NCBI GenBank assembly: GCA_010909725.1
Contig: JAACMV010000011.1
Span: 806,001 to 870,000 of the forward strand
Direction: 5' to 3'
DNA: 64,000 bases
Source: Picochlorum sp. 'celeri'
Taxonomy: Eukaryota > Chlorophyta > Trebouxiophyceae
In this document: positions 31,244 through 41,242 of the stretch, piece by piece
Numbering within the stretch: the first letter of the stretch is position 1
Layout of the letters: each line of letters opens with the position of its first letter
Position numbers and translations under genes: made by a program
Notes under the pieces: model-generated
The model's input: the letters and a program-made list of their open reading frames with translations, nothing else
What the model was told of the DNA's origin: nothing
The model's database searches: none

Positions 31244-33748
31244 TCATATTTTGTTTAGAGATATACCATTGTCAATTGTATACGCATACGACCACGTTGG
31301 CTCAGAAGGATGCAGGGGCACGAGGTCAACCTGTGGCATATTCACATCTGATCCACCAGGACTCACAATCATCCTATGTCCATCTGGGACAATGTATTTC
31401 AGGTTGCCTTTCAGGGTGACATTCCGTGCTTCGAACTCAGATCTTCCTTTCAGCACGATCTGGCAGGATTCTTTCCGCTCGACTCGATGTCTCCAGTAGA
31501 CATTGTGGGGGTTTTCATAATCAATTCCCTGGTTGTCAACTTTGACATTTTCCAGACATATTCTGGCGCATGTAGTTCTACTATAGTGCAATCTTCCATC
31601 CACATGTGTTCCCATGACGGAGTCTGCTGATACTATCAGGCTTCCAGAGACCTCTAAATCGACAATACTAGCTTCTGCAACTTCCAGCTGCACCTCTGCA
31701 CGCTCATGCATTTTTCCTCCCTTGATCTTTTGCGCAACGACATGCCAGAGCGGTCCCAAAGCAGGGTGGAATAAGAAAACAAATCCTGGTCCAGTTTCCA
31801 AGTATTTTTCAACTGAACCCACGTCAGGCATGTCCATGCCACAAAGTTCCAACATTGCTTTTGCATTTTGTTGCAAATCATAAAAGGATCCATCAGGAGT
31901 TTGATGAATTTTCAGAGATCCAGGCTTTCTTTTCCTCTTTGCTGATGATGTTACCTTTCTACGGGGCCCATAGACTAAGAAGGTTGGTAGATCTGAGCAA
32001 TTGGTGTCTTGATTCACTGGTGCTGCAAAGCAGTCTGCCAAGTTCTGCATGGTGCATTCAAGTCGTCCAGCATGTGCGTGTTCTTCCTGCTCAGTCTCCA
32101 CATTCAAATGGCAAATTTCTTTGCTTGTATTCAGGATCATTCCAGGAAGAACCGCCTCTGTTGTTCCCGAGCGGACGCCTTGTCTCACCATTTTCTCAAT
32201 GTGTTCTAGCCCCAAGTACAAGACATTTGTATTTGCTGGGAAAAGAGAGTATGAGCTACCATTCTCCCCCTTGTCCTCGATTCCTAAACGTGTAAATTCT
32301 GTGTATTCCACGTTAGTTATTCGCGACGTAGTTTCTTTTGAACCATCACATTTTGTGAGCGTTTCTTTCAGGACGACATTCATTCCCTCTGCTGCACCAA
32401 CCACCCTTTCACATGATGCAAAACCAAATGCTTTGTTTCCTACAATCCCCTGTCCAGCCAGTGCCAGCAGCGTCTTATCTTGGCCAGCCATAGGATTACT
32501 TATTTGTCTAACAATTGCTGCATCCCGATTGTGCGACTTGAGCCAATCGAAGACACCATTGTCCAGCATCAACTTCCATATAACCCCGTGCCCTCCAGGT
32601 TTCATGATGATCTTGAGGGGGCCAGATACTGCCCATTTCCCATCAATTGCCTTCACAATGGGCACCATGGGTTGTTTAAATAATTTGAATGACTCTTCTC
32701 CTCGTCCAAACCAATGATTGGCCTCAAATAATTGCATCACTCTCTTGTGATTCCCTTTTGCCAGGGATGTCATCACAGCAACAGGCGTTGTGCTCTGTTC
32801 TCCATAAAGGCAATAATACAAATACTCGCGACCTTGGATATCTCGTATCAAATTCTCCAATAACGATCTGCCACAGTATGGAAGCACCGCAGTAGGAAGG
32901 CTATCGCCAGTTTCCTCACACTGCAGGCCCAACCGATCTCCAGCACCACCCAAGGGATATATCTCTGCCATCCTCCCCATCATTTCTACTCCCTTCAATA
33001 CAGATTCATTTGATTCTTCAGATCTCAGATCCAAACCTTCTGGGACGAGCATCTCGACGTGGCGCTCCTCCAAGTCACTCTCTGATGCCGCCTCCTCTGA
33101 TGACAGCAAGGCGAGGCACTGCAACTGATACCCAGCCAGTCCCCCAATGCTATCATAAAACTCTTCCACTCGCTCCAACGACTCTGCCAGTCTATTTAAA
33201 GATTTCATATACTCGTTTGGATCCATCTCATCACTCAAAGCAAACATGACATGCTCCTGACCTATTTCCATCAAGCACAAGATGCAAAATGCTCGTCTAC
33301 TGCTCATGGATGACATGCACAACAGAATCTGTTCCCGCCTAGACGTAGTTTTTAAGCATCTCTGTACCCTTTCTCGTCCCATGAGATACTCAACTCGCTT
33401 ACTATACGTCGCAATCGCACGTAATTCCAAAATCAACCTTGCAATTGAAGATTGAGTGTCCTCAGGAGACACATCCTCCTCAGTAAAAGAAACAAACCTC
33501 TCATCAGACAAAATTGCAGCTGTTCTGTCATATACCCGACCATTGTCGCGGAGATTGGAGCCATCTCGTGCAGATCGACGATTATTGTACGAATCAAGAG
33601 AAGAGGAAGCGACCAACCTCCAACAGTCACGCGTGCTCTGAGTCACCAATCCCACCCTATGACATCCTTTCAAAGACCAATGCTCATCTCCGCCCCCATA
33701 TCTCGACAAATATCGCCCAGATATGGATGTAGGAGTTGACAACAACAT
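31244..33748 (-). CDS. UGP3: Plastid UDP-glucose pyrophosphorylase 3 (sulfolipid synthesis)
   Basis: Single exon, 834 residues from ATG 33748, close to the plant enzyme (about 880). UGP3 makes UDP-glucose from glucose-1-phosphate and UTP in chloroplasts for SQD1, the first step of sulfoquinovosyl diacylglycerol synthesis. Family motifs: PLGGAGDRLGL (nucleotide-binding loop), VLPYCGRSLLENLIRD, WFGRGEESFKLF, KPGGHGVIWKL and TLLALAGQG. The C-terminal third forms a beta-helix-like repeat region (VEVAEASIVDLEVSG-type alternation). The first 100 residues are Ser/Arg-rich, consistent with a transit peptide. Confidence 0.88.
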   Translation of the reverse strand: MLLSTPTSISGRYLSRYGGGDEHWSLKGCHRVGLVTQSTRDCWRLVASSSLDSYNNRRSARDGSNLRDNGRVYDRTAAILSDERFVSFTEEDVSPEDTQSSIARLILELRAIATYSKRVEYLMGRERVQRCLKTTSRREQILLCMSSMSSRRAFCILCLMEIGQEHVMFALSDEMDPNEYMKSLNRLAESLERVEEFYDSIGGLAGYQLQCLALLSSEEAASESDLEERHVEMLVPEGLDLRSEESNESVLKGVEMMGRMAEIYPLGGAGDRLGLQCEETGDSLPTAVLPYCGRSLLENLIRDIQGREYLYYCLYGEQSTTPVAVMTSLAKGNHKRVMQLFEANHWFGRGEESFKLFKQPMVPIVKAIDGKWAVSGPLKIIMKPGGHGVIWKLMLDNGVFDWLKSHNRDAAIVRQISNPMAGQDKTLLALAGQGIVGNKAFGFASCERVVGAAEGMNVVLKETLTKCDGSKETTSRITNVEYTEFTRLGIEDKGENGSSYSLFPANTNVLYLGLEHIEKMVRQGVRSGTTEAVLPGMILNTSKEICHLNVETEQEEHAHAGRLECTMQNLADCFAAPVNQDTNCSDLPTFLVYGPRRKVTSSAKRKRKPGSLKIHQTPDGSFYDLQQNAKAMLELCGMDMPDVGSVEKYLETGPGFVFLFHPALGPLWHVVAQKIKGGKMHERAEVQLEVAEASIVDLEVSGSLIVSADSVMGTHVDGRLHYSRTTCARICLENVKVDNQGIDYENPHNVYWRHRVERKESCQIVLKGRSEFEARNVTLKGNLKYIVPDGHRMIVSPGGSDVNMPQVDLVPLHPSEPTWSYAYTIDNGISLNKI

Positions 33749-34185
33749 GGATTCCACTCAGGTCAACCCCTCTAGTCTACTGCAAAATATAGATCTTTGT
33801 TCAGTATGGATGTGATATAATGCATTTCATATACCATAATATGCCAATGCAATATCAATCAGCACATTGGATGAGCAATACGTACGTGTATCGTTGTGGC
33901 CTGTGATCTCTGTTCAATCTGTTCAGGCTACAATTGTCCTCGGCGAGTCCAATGTTCGCCTCTACAATACAGTATTAATTGTATAAATACAATCCCATAA
34001 CGGGGAGGTGCTGTATGGATCTGTAACTGTCGTGCGCTGATACCAATGCGCGCGGATATATTCCTTTGCAAGGAATATACTGTGACAGGAGGGAATCTTT
34101 GCCCTGTTCAATGGTCTGGATCAGACGATGGCGTACAGCAATGAAAACATGTACTTTTACAATTTATTCATCTATCCATTGGGGT
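33749..34185. other. Intergenic, CNOT4 3' end to UGP3 promoter
   Basis: 437 bp with no supported gene. A plus-strand frame from about 34066 is only the antisense of the NOT4 C-terminus and leader. Confidence 0.5.
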
Positions 34186-36275
34186 CTAAAATCCGGGAGG
34201 AGGTTGGGTTGGTCCATGCCTTGGTGGAGGTCTACGAGGAGGCTTTGGTTGAGCTGATGATGTGTATTCTGGTGCCTGGAGCTGTCGCAGCAAGGCGGAA
34301 CCAGCTGTCTCACCCGCCGGAGAAGTATGTCGCTGAAGATCTATCTGAGATGATACTGAAAATCCAGGAGGTGCCACAGGTCTTCCCGTGATATCCTGTG
34401 GTGGATTGGCAATATTCACATTCACGCCAGGGAACAAGGACTGGAAAAATGTTCCCGCTTCTTTCAGAGCTGGCGAATCCGAGCTAGCCTCTATGGAAGC
34501 TGGCGTGTGATGAGTTCTACCCAAACCAGAATCTTCTTGCTGTGCAAAAGCGAAACGGGACTGCTTTCTAACTGGTTGCACTACTGGTTTGCTGTTATTC
34601 TGTTGACCATCGTGGTGCATGGCTGTACCTGCGAGCGGAGTTCCAAATCCTGGTGGCATCTGTTTCGATGATGATGATGATGCAGTTTTTGGCGGTTTCT
34701 GTGCCACAGGTGGCGGTGGTGGAGGGCGTGGGTGGGACGCTGCTTGCTCAGCTGCTGTCTGAGTCTCCAGTCTATGTTGCACCTCGTCCAATGTCAATCC
34801 AGCCATTTTTGTAGTTGGAGGACGATCCTGTTTCTTCGACTCCCTTCCTGCTGCAGAGACAACTCGAAGTGCCTTGGGTTGGGAAGGGGATGTCAAAGGA
34901 ATCAATTTAGGCATTGGTTGGGCCTGGCGCGATATCTTCTTGCTATTCCCTCTTTCACTCGACTTTGCGTTCGCAATCTGCTCTGCCATGGATATCCTAT
35001 CAGATGTTAAAGGTATCTCATTGGGTTGGACGTCCTTGACCCCTACTGTCCCTGCAAGAGTAGGCCACTGCTTTGTATCACTGGTGGGTGGTGGCGTGTG
35101 TGCCGTCTTCTGGCCAGAAACACTTGGGCTTGAAGCTGCAGCCGCCCATAGTCCTTTCGGTGGTGGTGGTGGAGGAGGAGGTGGTGGTGGAGGAGGGGGA
35201 GGCGGTGGCATTGCCCCTCCCTCATGATGATCATGCATCCCTTGATATGAATCATCTGAACCATGATATGACCCATACAGACCCTCTTTGGACATCGAAC
35301 GTCTCCTACCAGATATCGCTATAGAGTCCGATCCCAAGGTGTCCAGGCTTCCATTCGAGTGAGGTTGGTGGATTGTTATTCTAGGTTTGAAAGTATTTGT
35401 TGCTCCCATGGCCATGAATCTCGGAGGCAATAACCCAGCAGCCACATCTTCCTTTGTCAGACAATCCTCTTCATCTGCCATTTCATGTAAATATAGGCAA
35501 TCCGGATTTGTGCATGGGACGCCTTTCAAAAAGGCATTACAGTACTTTGTTGTCCCAAAGCATGCCTTCACTTGCCTACCCCTCCACGTCTCTCCGTCAA
35601 TAGCCTTGATACATTTCAACGCATCGTCCGAACTCTTATACGTCACATATGCACTTCCCGTGGGACCATGCTGCTTTGACGCATGATGCGATATGTACTG
35701 GTTCGTCCTATTCACTGAGATTTTGACAATCTTTCCAAACTGCCCAAAAAAACTCTGTTCTCGAAGCATCTCTTCATGACATATATCCATCGCCAACCCT
35801 ACAGTATATACTAAATTTGGCTGTACTACCCGAATATTTGCCAGATGCGCCTTTGAATGCTTTGACCCATGCACACCACGCGAGTGCTTCTCCTTCTCCC
35901 GTAACTTTCTCTTCTCCTCCTCCAGCTGCTCGTGATCAATATGCTGCATCGATATCTTATTCTGATCGTACTCAGATCGACAATTTGGGCATTTTGCAAC
36001 CAAATTCTCCTTTAACGCTTCCTCTAATATCTGATGATAACACCACAGACATGGCCGAACTGCACACATGCATGGTCACACCGTCACACCATGGTCACAC
36101 TCATACCAACACCATACCCACACGTACATCCACACTCGCAATACCGAATGCTTTTATCAGTCAAATCCAACTCATTGCAGCACACTGGACACTCCTCTAC
36201 CTCCTCTTGCTCGCCAGAGTACTCGTCCATGGAGCGGTGTGTACAGTAATACTCACCACCTCCTCCAGACGCCAT
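34186..36275 (-). CDS. CNOT4: CCR4-NOT complex RING E3 ubiquitin ligase NOT4
   Basis: Exons 36275-36128 and 36059-34186 (intron 68 nt) give 673 residues. NOT4 is the RING ligase of CCR4-NOT that marks stalled ribosomes and regulates mRNA decay. The C4C4 RING reads CPVCCNELDLTDKSIRYCEC, then across the junction CGFRPCLWCYHQIL, and CPNC. An RRM follows (LVYTVGLAMDI ... TGSAYVTYKSSDDALKCI) and a CCCH finger (TKYCNAFLKGVPCTNPDCLYLHE spans it). The rest is disordered, with a run of about 18 prolines near the middle and Pro-rich clusters that may bind SH3/WW or EVH1 partners. This order is the standard NOT4 layout. Confidence 0.93.
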
Positions 36276-36815
36276 TCTCACTATTCCCTCGCTCTGTTCG
36301 TATCACTGTCCCACAACTCTCTTAATTTGATAATGAGACATGGGTAGAAGATCTAATAACGTATACTACCGGACTCCAAGCCAAAACGTATCCGAAGTCT
36401 TGAATCGATGGTCGTCACTCTTGAAATTGAAACCAAGTCAGTCACTAATTGATACTACAATAGCACTCCAGGGCAAAATTGGAACATAATAAATAAGTAG
36501 ACAATATTTGGGCGTCATACAGCCCATCTCATGCATCACGTCGCCATACATGCCCAAGTCCCAGTCGACGGGACACCAATGTCCTTTAAGGTCTAAATTG
36601 GGAACACCATGTCCCTTGCCCTGTCCATGCTGGAGTACCACCCATCAATGTACATGTTTGATGGGAGCACATGGGTCGACAACAACCACCCCGTGGGAGG
36701 GCGCATACCTCATCCATCCACCATTATCCACAACAGACCCACGACGCAGTCCCTGATGTCAGACATTTAATCATTCCATAGTTATATATTGACACGTACC
36801 AATATATTTGTCACA
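36276..36815. other. Divergent intergenic region, CNOT4 / PETM
   Basis: 540 bp between divergent genes, holding both promoters. A TATATATT-like element lies near 36784-36791, about 30 bp before the PETM ATG, so it may lie in the core promoter or leader. No gene seen. Confidence 0.4.
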
Positions 36816-37335
36816 ATGGTTGCCCAGACTATGTCAGTTCGCCCAGCAATGTTGGCTCAGCGCCAATGTGCGGCCAAGGCTGTGACCACCCGTGCTGCTC
36901 CAATGCCAATGGTCTCTAGCAGGTACGATGGCAGTATTTCAATGATGATGGATCTCTCATACAGAGAGATCACCCATCCGGAGTTGATGTAGAGGTTTTG
37001 CGGGCATCAACGAATCGCTTCACATTCTGCTCTGTGTCCCATTCATCCCTAAAGCAAATACATATGTGAATAATAGTGTATGAGATACTTGTGATAACAC
37101 GGTCTAACATTGTCACGGCTGTTGCAGAGTGTCTCTTGCTACCAAGAAGAATAATGTATCTGCAAGACAGACTGTTGTTGCCAACATGGGAGCAACAGAG
37201 GTTGCTCAGGTAGCTGGTGAAGCCGGATATATCGGTGGTGTCGCTGGAGTGATGTTCGGTATCACTTTGGTTGGTCTTGCCATTGGATTTGTTCTCTTGA
37301 GAATCGAGTCCTTGGCTGAGGAGGGAAAGATCTAA
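36816..37335 (+). CDS. PETM: Cytochrome b6f complex subunit 7 (PetM)
   Basis: Exons 36816-36922 and 37128-37335 (intron 205 nt, long for this window) give 104 residues. The precursor has a transit peptide rich in Ala, Arg, Gln and Ser (MVAQTMSVRPAMLAQRQ) and ends in the mature single-helix subunit: EAGYIGGVAGVMFGI, then LVGLAIGFVLLRIESL and EEGKI, matching algal PetM almost exactly. PetM stabilises the cytochrome b6f dimer in thylakoids between the two photosystems. It is the clearest evidence that the host is photosynthetic and of the green lineage. Confidence 0.93.
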
Positions 37336-37655
37336 TTCATGTAAATTTTTATGTAACATGACACACAAGTATTCTCATACTTTATAGAATAGAACCAATC
37401 TCGTATACTATATATATATGTCGCTCTCTGGGTGTATATACATCCATGGATATGATCATCATCATGGCCTTCTGATCAGAACATGGTCATGACCATGTGG
37501 TCAATCATGTGAGTCAATCATCATGAAGAACATGTTGTTGTTCTTCATTCTCATGACACACAATGGACAGACAGCCTCGGGTGTAAAAAAAATAGAATAA
37601 AAATATTGTATTATTATACCAGTAGTAGTAGTAGCCTATCGTGTCATTAGAACCG
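37336..37655. other. PETM 3' region with hairpins and palindrome
   Basis: An 18-bp perfect palindrome (ACATGGTCATGACCATGT) lies at 37481-37498 and an inverted repeat with 10-bp arms and a 6-nt loop at 37523-37548. The segment 37440-37560 is built from short CAT/ATG-rich units. These could shape the PETM mRNA 3' end or mark a small element. No gene is seen; the stretch ends with a short TAG-repeat run near 37620-37632. Confidence 0.45.
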
Positions 37656-38686
37656 ATGGACGACGGAACATCCTTTCCCAACAAGGTCAATGGACCCAGT
37701 CGGCATTTGAGTTTGGTGGATCATGCGTTGGTCCATTTGTATGGGGTTGCTTGTTTGTATCGATGGAAGGATGTGGGAGACTATGCGTCCCTGGTTTATG
37801 AGAGAGGAGGGAGTGTTGAGGAAGTACAAGGGTGTGCGAGGCATCTGGTTGTGTACGTTTTCCCTTGTTCTTCTTCTTGTTCCTAGTCTGGGCTTCGTCC
37901 GAGATGGAATGTGGATTTTTGTCAGCTGATGGAAAAGCTGATATGATAATCCTATGATGACGATGCTGATTCTCATTGTGTAGATTTTGTGGCTATGGGC
38001 CATGTCTGGCTGCCATGACAGCATTGAAAAAGGCCAAGGTTGGGAAGACATGATTCGACTCGCAGCCATGATAGGTTTTTACTGTTATAATATCTTGCAG
38101 GCCATTCCTCATGATACGCCGGGAAAGGTGGGTGGTGATCCGGGGAATGCTTTTGGAATAGTATATCAGGGGGTGGAAGGAGCTGTGAGGGACAAGGTGT
38201 ATGATGCCGACCCTGTGTTGGAGTCGTGGATTCAGTCTCATTTGTATGGTGATGTGTACAGCAGTCCAGGTCTGACTATGCTACAGAAACAGTATTTGAC
38301 GATTATGGGTCTCGTGAAATCACATATGATGGAGCAGATATATGGACACGCGTTTGCTGCCTTGCGGTTTGGGGCCACTGAGGATGCCTTGAAAGAAGTT
38401 GTTGATATTGCTGCATTCCTCATGACGCAATCTTCTTCATCTGAGGAAACAGATATTTTTAGAAAAGCAAAAAGGACAATAGATATGGTACGTATACATG
38501 TGATGGGCGAATACTGGCATGCTATGTTGGAACTGAAGCCACACCTGATGGCGTGTCAAACTACTATCAATCATGATGATGCAGGCTGTTATCAAGTACA
38601 AGAGAGGAAGCAGCACCCAGAACGCTGATCCTCCCGCACTTGTCGTCGATCAATCATCCATTCGTATTCCAATGAGAAACTCGTGA
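37656..38686 (+). CDS. Carboxymuconolactone decarboxylase-like (AhpD fold) protein
   Basis: Four exons (37656-37852, 37984-38038, 38101-38487, 38585-38686) give 246 residues. Exon 2 is only 55 nt. The segment VGGDPGNAFGIVYQGV ... LYGDVYSSPGLTMLQKQYLTI matches a eukaryotic/algal branch of the carboxymuconolactone decarboxylase family, helical proteins that include AhpD-type disulfide reductases. The classical Cys-x-x-Cys of AhpD is not seen; CGYGPC at the exon 1/2 junction has a wider spacing. The function is therefore unknown. The second half repeats the helical pattern (HAFAALRFGATEDALKEVV). It ends 4 nt from the stop of the convergent SCP2 gene. Confidence 0.7.
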
Positions 38687-38690
38687 CATG

Positions 38691-39098
38691 TCACATGGAG
38701 GCCTTGAGCTTGACGGCATCGAGGATGGGCTGAAGTTTCATTGCCAACCCCATAGACCCCTTGATTTTCAACTTTCTAGTCAAAAACGCAGTCTGAGATC
38801 CAATCTTACCAGACACCAGAGCCACAAATGTAGAACCCTTCATGGTCAGCGTGATATCCGCCTGATCGCCACCTTCCTTCTCAGAGTCAACCCGTGACAG
38901 CTTTCCTTTACCAGGACGAAGATCAAGGCACCACTTCTCCCCATCTATCACAAATACGACAATGCCTTTGATAGTATTTTCTAAATCCTTTCGAAGACTC
39001 GCATCCTTGTCCAAATTCTCCCTCAGTTGCTCAAGAAGAGCAACTGATGCAGACGTCGAAGTCTTGGCAGTCTCAAACCGAACCTTTTTTATCCCCAT
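38691..39098 (-). CDS. SCP2 sterol-carrier domain protein
   Basis: Single exon, 135 residues, essentially one SCP2 domain: GIVVFVIDGEKWCLDLRPGKG, ADITLTMKGSTFVALVSGKI and FLTRKLKIKGSMGLAMKL. SCP2 domains bind lipids and acyl-CoA and are often peroxisomal, but the C-terminus (KLKASM) is not a canonical SKL-type signal, so location is open. It converges with the carboxymuconolactone-like gene, the coding ends being separated by only 4 nt. Confidence 0.85.
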   Translation of the reverse strand: MGIKKVRFETAKTSTSASVALLEQLRENLDKDASLRKDLENTIKGIVVFVIDGEKWCLDLRPGKGKLSRVDSEKEGGDQADITLTMKGSTFVALVSGKIGSQTAFLTRKLKIKGSMGLAMKLQPILDAVKLKASM

Positions 39099-39506
39099 GG
39101 CGACTCCACTATGTCTATCTGGTGTCTATTTGTACTAAATAAGAGTTCTATAAATAAGATAAGAGCGCATGGTGGAAGAATACCATTGTAATCAATCAAT
39201 GATTTCAGTTTCGTTGAAACCCACACTCGACATGGAGGTGGACCGGTCCAGCCATCGCGATGATCGTTCGATCGAACGATCGCCAAAATGTGTGGCAAGT
39301 TCGCCATGTTGATCAAGTTGTGGGAACATCGACTGTATCAGCCATACCATATTGTTGTATACTCTAGGCTACATATTGTTTGATAGCGTGTGTCATAGTT
39401 AAACACGAGGAGGGGTATGTCGGCGTGAACGTTGTCGTCATTGTTATTTTCGCACACGTGACATTTGAACGAACACACAACGGTATTCGTTTGAATTTGA
39501 GCAATT
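39099..39506. other. Divergent intergenic region with 20-bp palindrome
   Basis: 408 bp between the SCP2 and SANT genes. It contains a perfect 20-bp palindrome, GATCGTTCGATCGAACGATC, at 39262-39281. No gene seen. Confidence 0.6.
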
Positions 39507-41213
39507 ATGTCGATTCCAACGTTATATGTGTCAAAGAAGAGTACAGCAGATCCTTTGTTGGATCTGTTGTCGCGGAAGAAGACAAAGGGAACTGGGACGG
39601 CAACACCAAATATGGACACTGTTGACGAAGCAACCAAGGGGAAGAAGGGGGCGATGCAGGATGGAGGTGAGAAGGCGACTGTGCTTGATGAAATGCCCAT
39701 GTTGAAGTTTTTATCTTCCGATGTGAAGCAGGACGAAGGTAGTGGTGGGTTGGGGACTCCAGGGTTTGGGAGGCAGAGGGGCAAGCCTTTGTGGTCAAGT
39801 GATCGGTTGGGGAGTGGTGAGGAGTCTGCGGGGCGTGGGCCTGGATCAGGTTCAGGAGAGCGTTTGTTTGGAATGAAGGTGCGGGGGAAGAGAGGGTTGT
39901 TGAAGGGCAAGCGGTCTCATGAAAAAGAGGAGGGTACTGCTGCTGTAGAGACAAAGATTGATGGCGTGAAGAAGAAGAAGGAGGAGGAGGAAAAGGAAAA
40001 GATGAAGCTTGATAGCGTGAGGAAGAAGATTGATAGGTTCAAGAAAAAGCAGAGGGCAAAGGAGGAAGAGGATGAGGAGAAGATTCATGAAGGCAAGGTC
40101 CAGAACAAACATGCAAAGGATGAAGGTCGCCCTCGTGATGTACATGCGAGCAAGCGAGGTGCGACTGAGAAGAAAACGGCACAAGGTTCTGCACATGAGG
40201 AAGATGCTTTGAATTTGGCATCATTGGCTGCACAAGCTGGTGCCAGTGCTGCAACTGGAAAAGTACATGGTGTGAAAGAGACTCAAGGTGATGATGTGAC
40301 GGGGGAGAAGACGCTGGAAAAGGAGGTGGTAGAAAAGAGCACACGTAAACCAATAATGACAAAAGAGGCTGGAGCAAGGCGTCAGAAACGAGCCTACAGA
40401 AAAAGATCAGATATGCCTCCCCTTGAGGTCAATGGTATAAGCATACCCCGTGTTGTTGGTGTCCCTGATGATGTACTGACCGAGTTGGCATCGATGCCTC
40501 CAACAGAGCGTCCAGTGAGATGTGGTTTCTGCCGATCGTGCGAGAATCCTGCCCGTAAAAAAGCTTGTGAAGTCATGCGATCATTGGGTGCCAATCCTCC
40601 AATTCCTCGGGGAAAGAATCGGCTTGCCATATTGGGACCAGATAATGTGAAGAAACACGTGTCCAGAACATGTAATGTGCCATTTAGTAATACGCCACTT
40701 GGTCAGGGTGACGATGCTAAGAAAAAATTCACACCTGCATCCGCTGACAAAGGTGATTTGGCAGAAAAGATGGAGGGAGCCACGGATGATTGGACAGAAG
40801 AGCAATTGCAAGCATTGCACCAGGCCCTGCTGGATATATCTCCAAATACAAATGATTTTTGGTTGAAAGTATCCTACCATGTACCTGGTCGCAACAGAGC
40901 AGAGTGCTTTTCAAAAATATATGAGAATGCCCCACTGTATAGCAGCAGCAACAAGCCAAAAGGACGTAATGCAAGCACTTCACTGGATCCAAATGATGAA
41001 GGATACCTCTCAAATCTGATGAAGCACCGGCGAGATCGAGCGATGGGAACTCTTGGAAAGCGTATGCGAATAGATTCAAAGATATTAAAGGCAACAACAG
41101 CTGATGGCGTCTCAGGCAAGCAACTCCTGCAGGATATTTTGCAGGCCCTCAAAGCTGCTGACAAACAGGATGATGGCGGCAAACAGGACTCAGATTGGAG
41201 CGATGCGGAATAA
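39507..41213 (+). CDS. SANT/Myb-domain protein with a Cys-rich module
   Basis: Single exon, 568 residues. The first 290 residues are Lys/Glu-rich, with coiled-coil-like runs (KKKEEEEKEKMKLDSVRKK). Then comes a basic, Cys-containing stretch (VRCGFCRSCENPARKKACEV, with C-x2-C-x2-C and a later Cys), which may bind zinc and resembles a short CXXC-like finger. Near residue 435 a SANT fold is seen: DDWTEEQLQALHQAL with Trp, then FWLKVSYHVPGRNRAECFS. SANT domains with this Trp spacing occur in chromatin and kinetochore proteins such as KNL2/MIS18BP1. A nuclear chromatin role is likely, the exact family uncertain. The next gene starts 29 nt after its stop. Confidence 0.7.
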   Translation: MSIPTLYVSKKSTADPLLDLLSRKKTKGTGTATPNMDTVDEATKGKKGAMQDGGEKATVLDEMPMLKFLSSDVKQDEGSGGLGTPGFGRQRGKPLWSSDRLGSGEESAGRGPGSGSGERLFGMKVRGKRGLLKGKRSHEKEEGTAAVETKIDGVKKKKEEEEKEKMKLDSVRKKIDRFKKKQRAKEEEDEEKIHEGKVQNKHAKDEGRPRDVHASKRGATEKKTAQGSAHEEDALNLASLAAQAGASAATGKVHGVKETQGDDVTGEKTLEKEVVEKSTRKPIMTKEAGARRQKRAYRKRSDMPPLEVNGISIPRVVGVPDDVLTELASMPPTERPVRCGFCRSCENPARKKACEVMRSLGANPPIPRGKNRLAILGPDNVKKHVSRTCNVPFSNTPLGQGDDAKKKFTPASADKGDLAEKMEGATDDWTEEQLQALHQALLDISPNTNDFWLKVSYHVPGRNRAECFSKIYENAPLYSSSNKPKGRNASTSLDPNDEGYLSNLMKHRRDRAMGTLGKRMRIDSKILKATTADGVSGKQLLQDILQALKAADKQDDGGKQDSDWSDAE

Positions 41214-41242
41214 GATGTATTTTTAATTGTAAATAATATGCT

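Noticed and set aside
31855..32717. Plus-strand frames over UGP3
   Set aside because: Shadows of the 834-codon UGP3 frame, which has family motifs.
34066..34391. Plus-strand ORF overlapping the NOT4 C-terminus
   Set aside because: Antisense of a Pro-rich coding region; no family resemblance or splice context.
35000..35230. Long plus-strand Gly/Val-rich frames opposite the polyproline tract
   Set aside because: Shadow frames of the minus-strand proline codon run in NOT4.
36508..36756. Open frame in the CNOT4/PETM gap
   Set aside because: Cys/Pro-rich composition without conserved pattern, no splice sites, lies in a divergent promoter.
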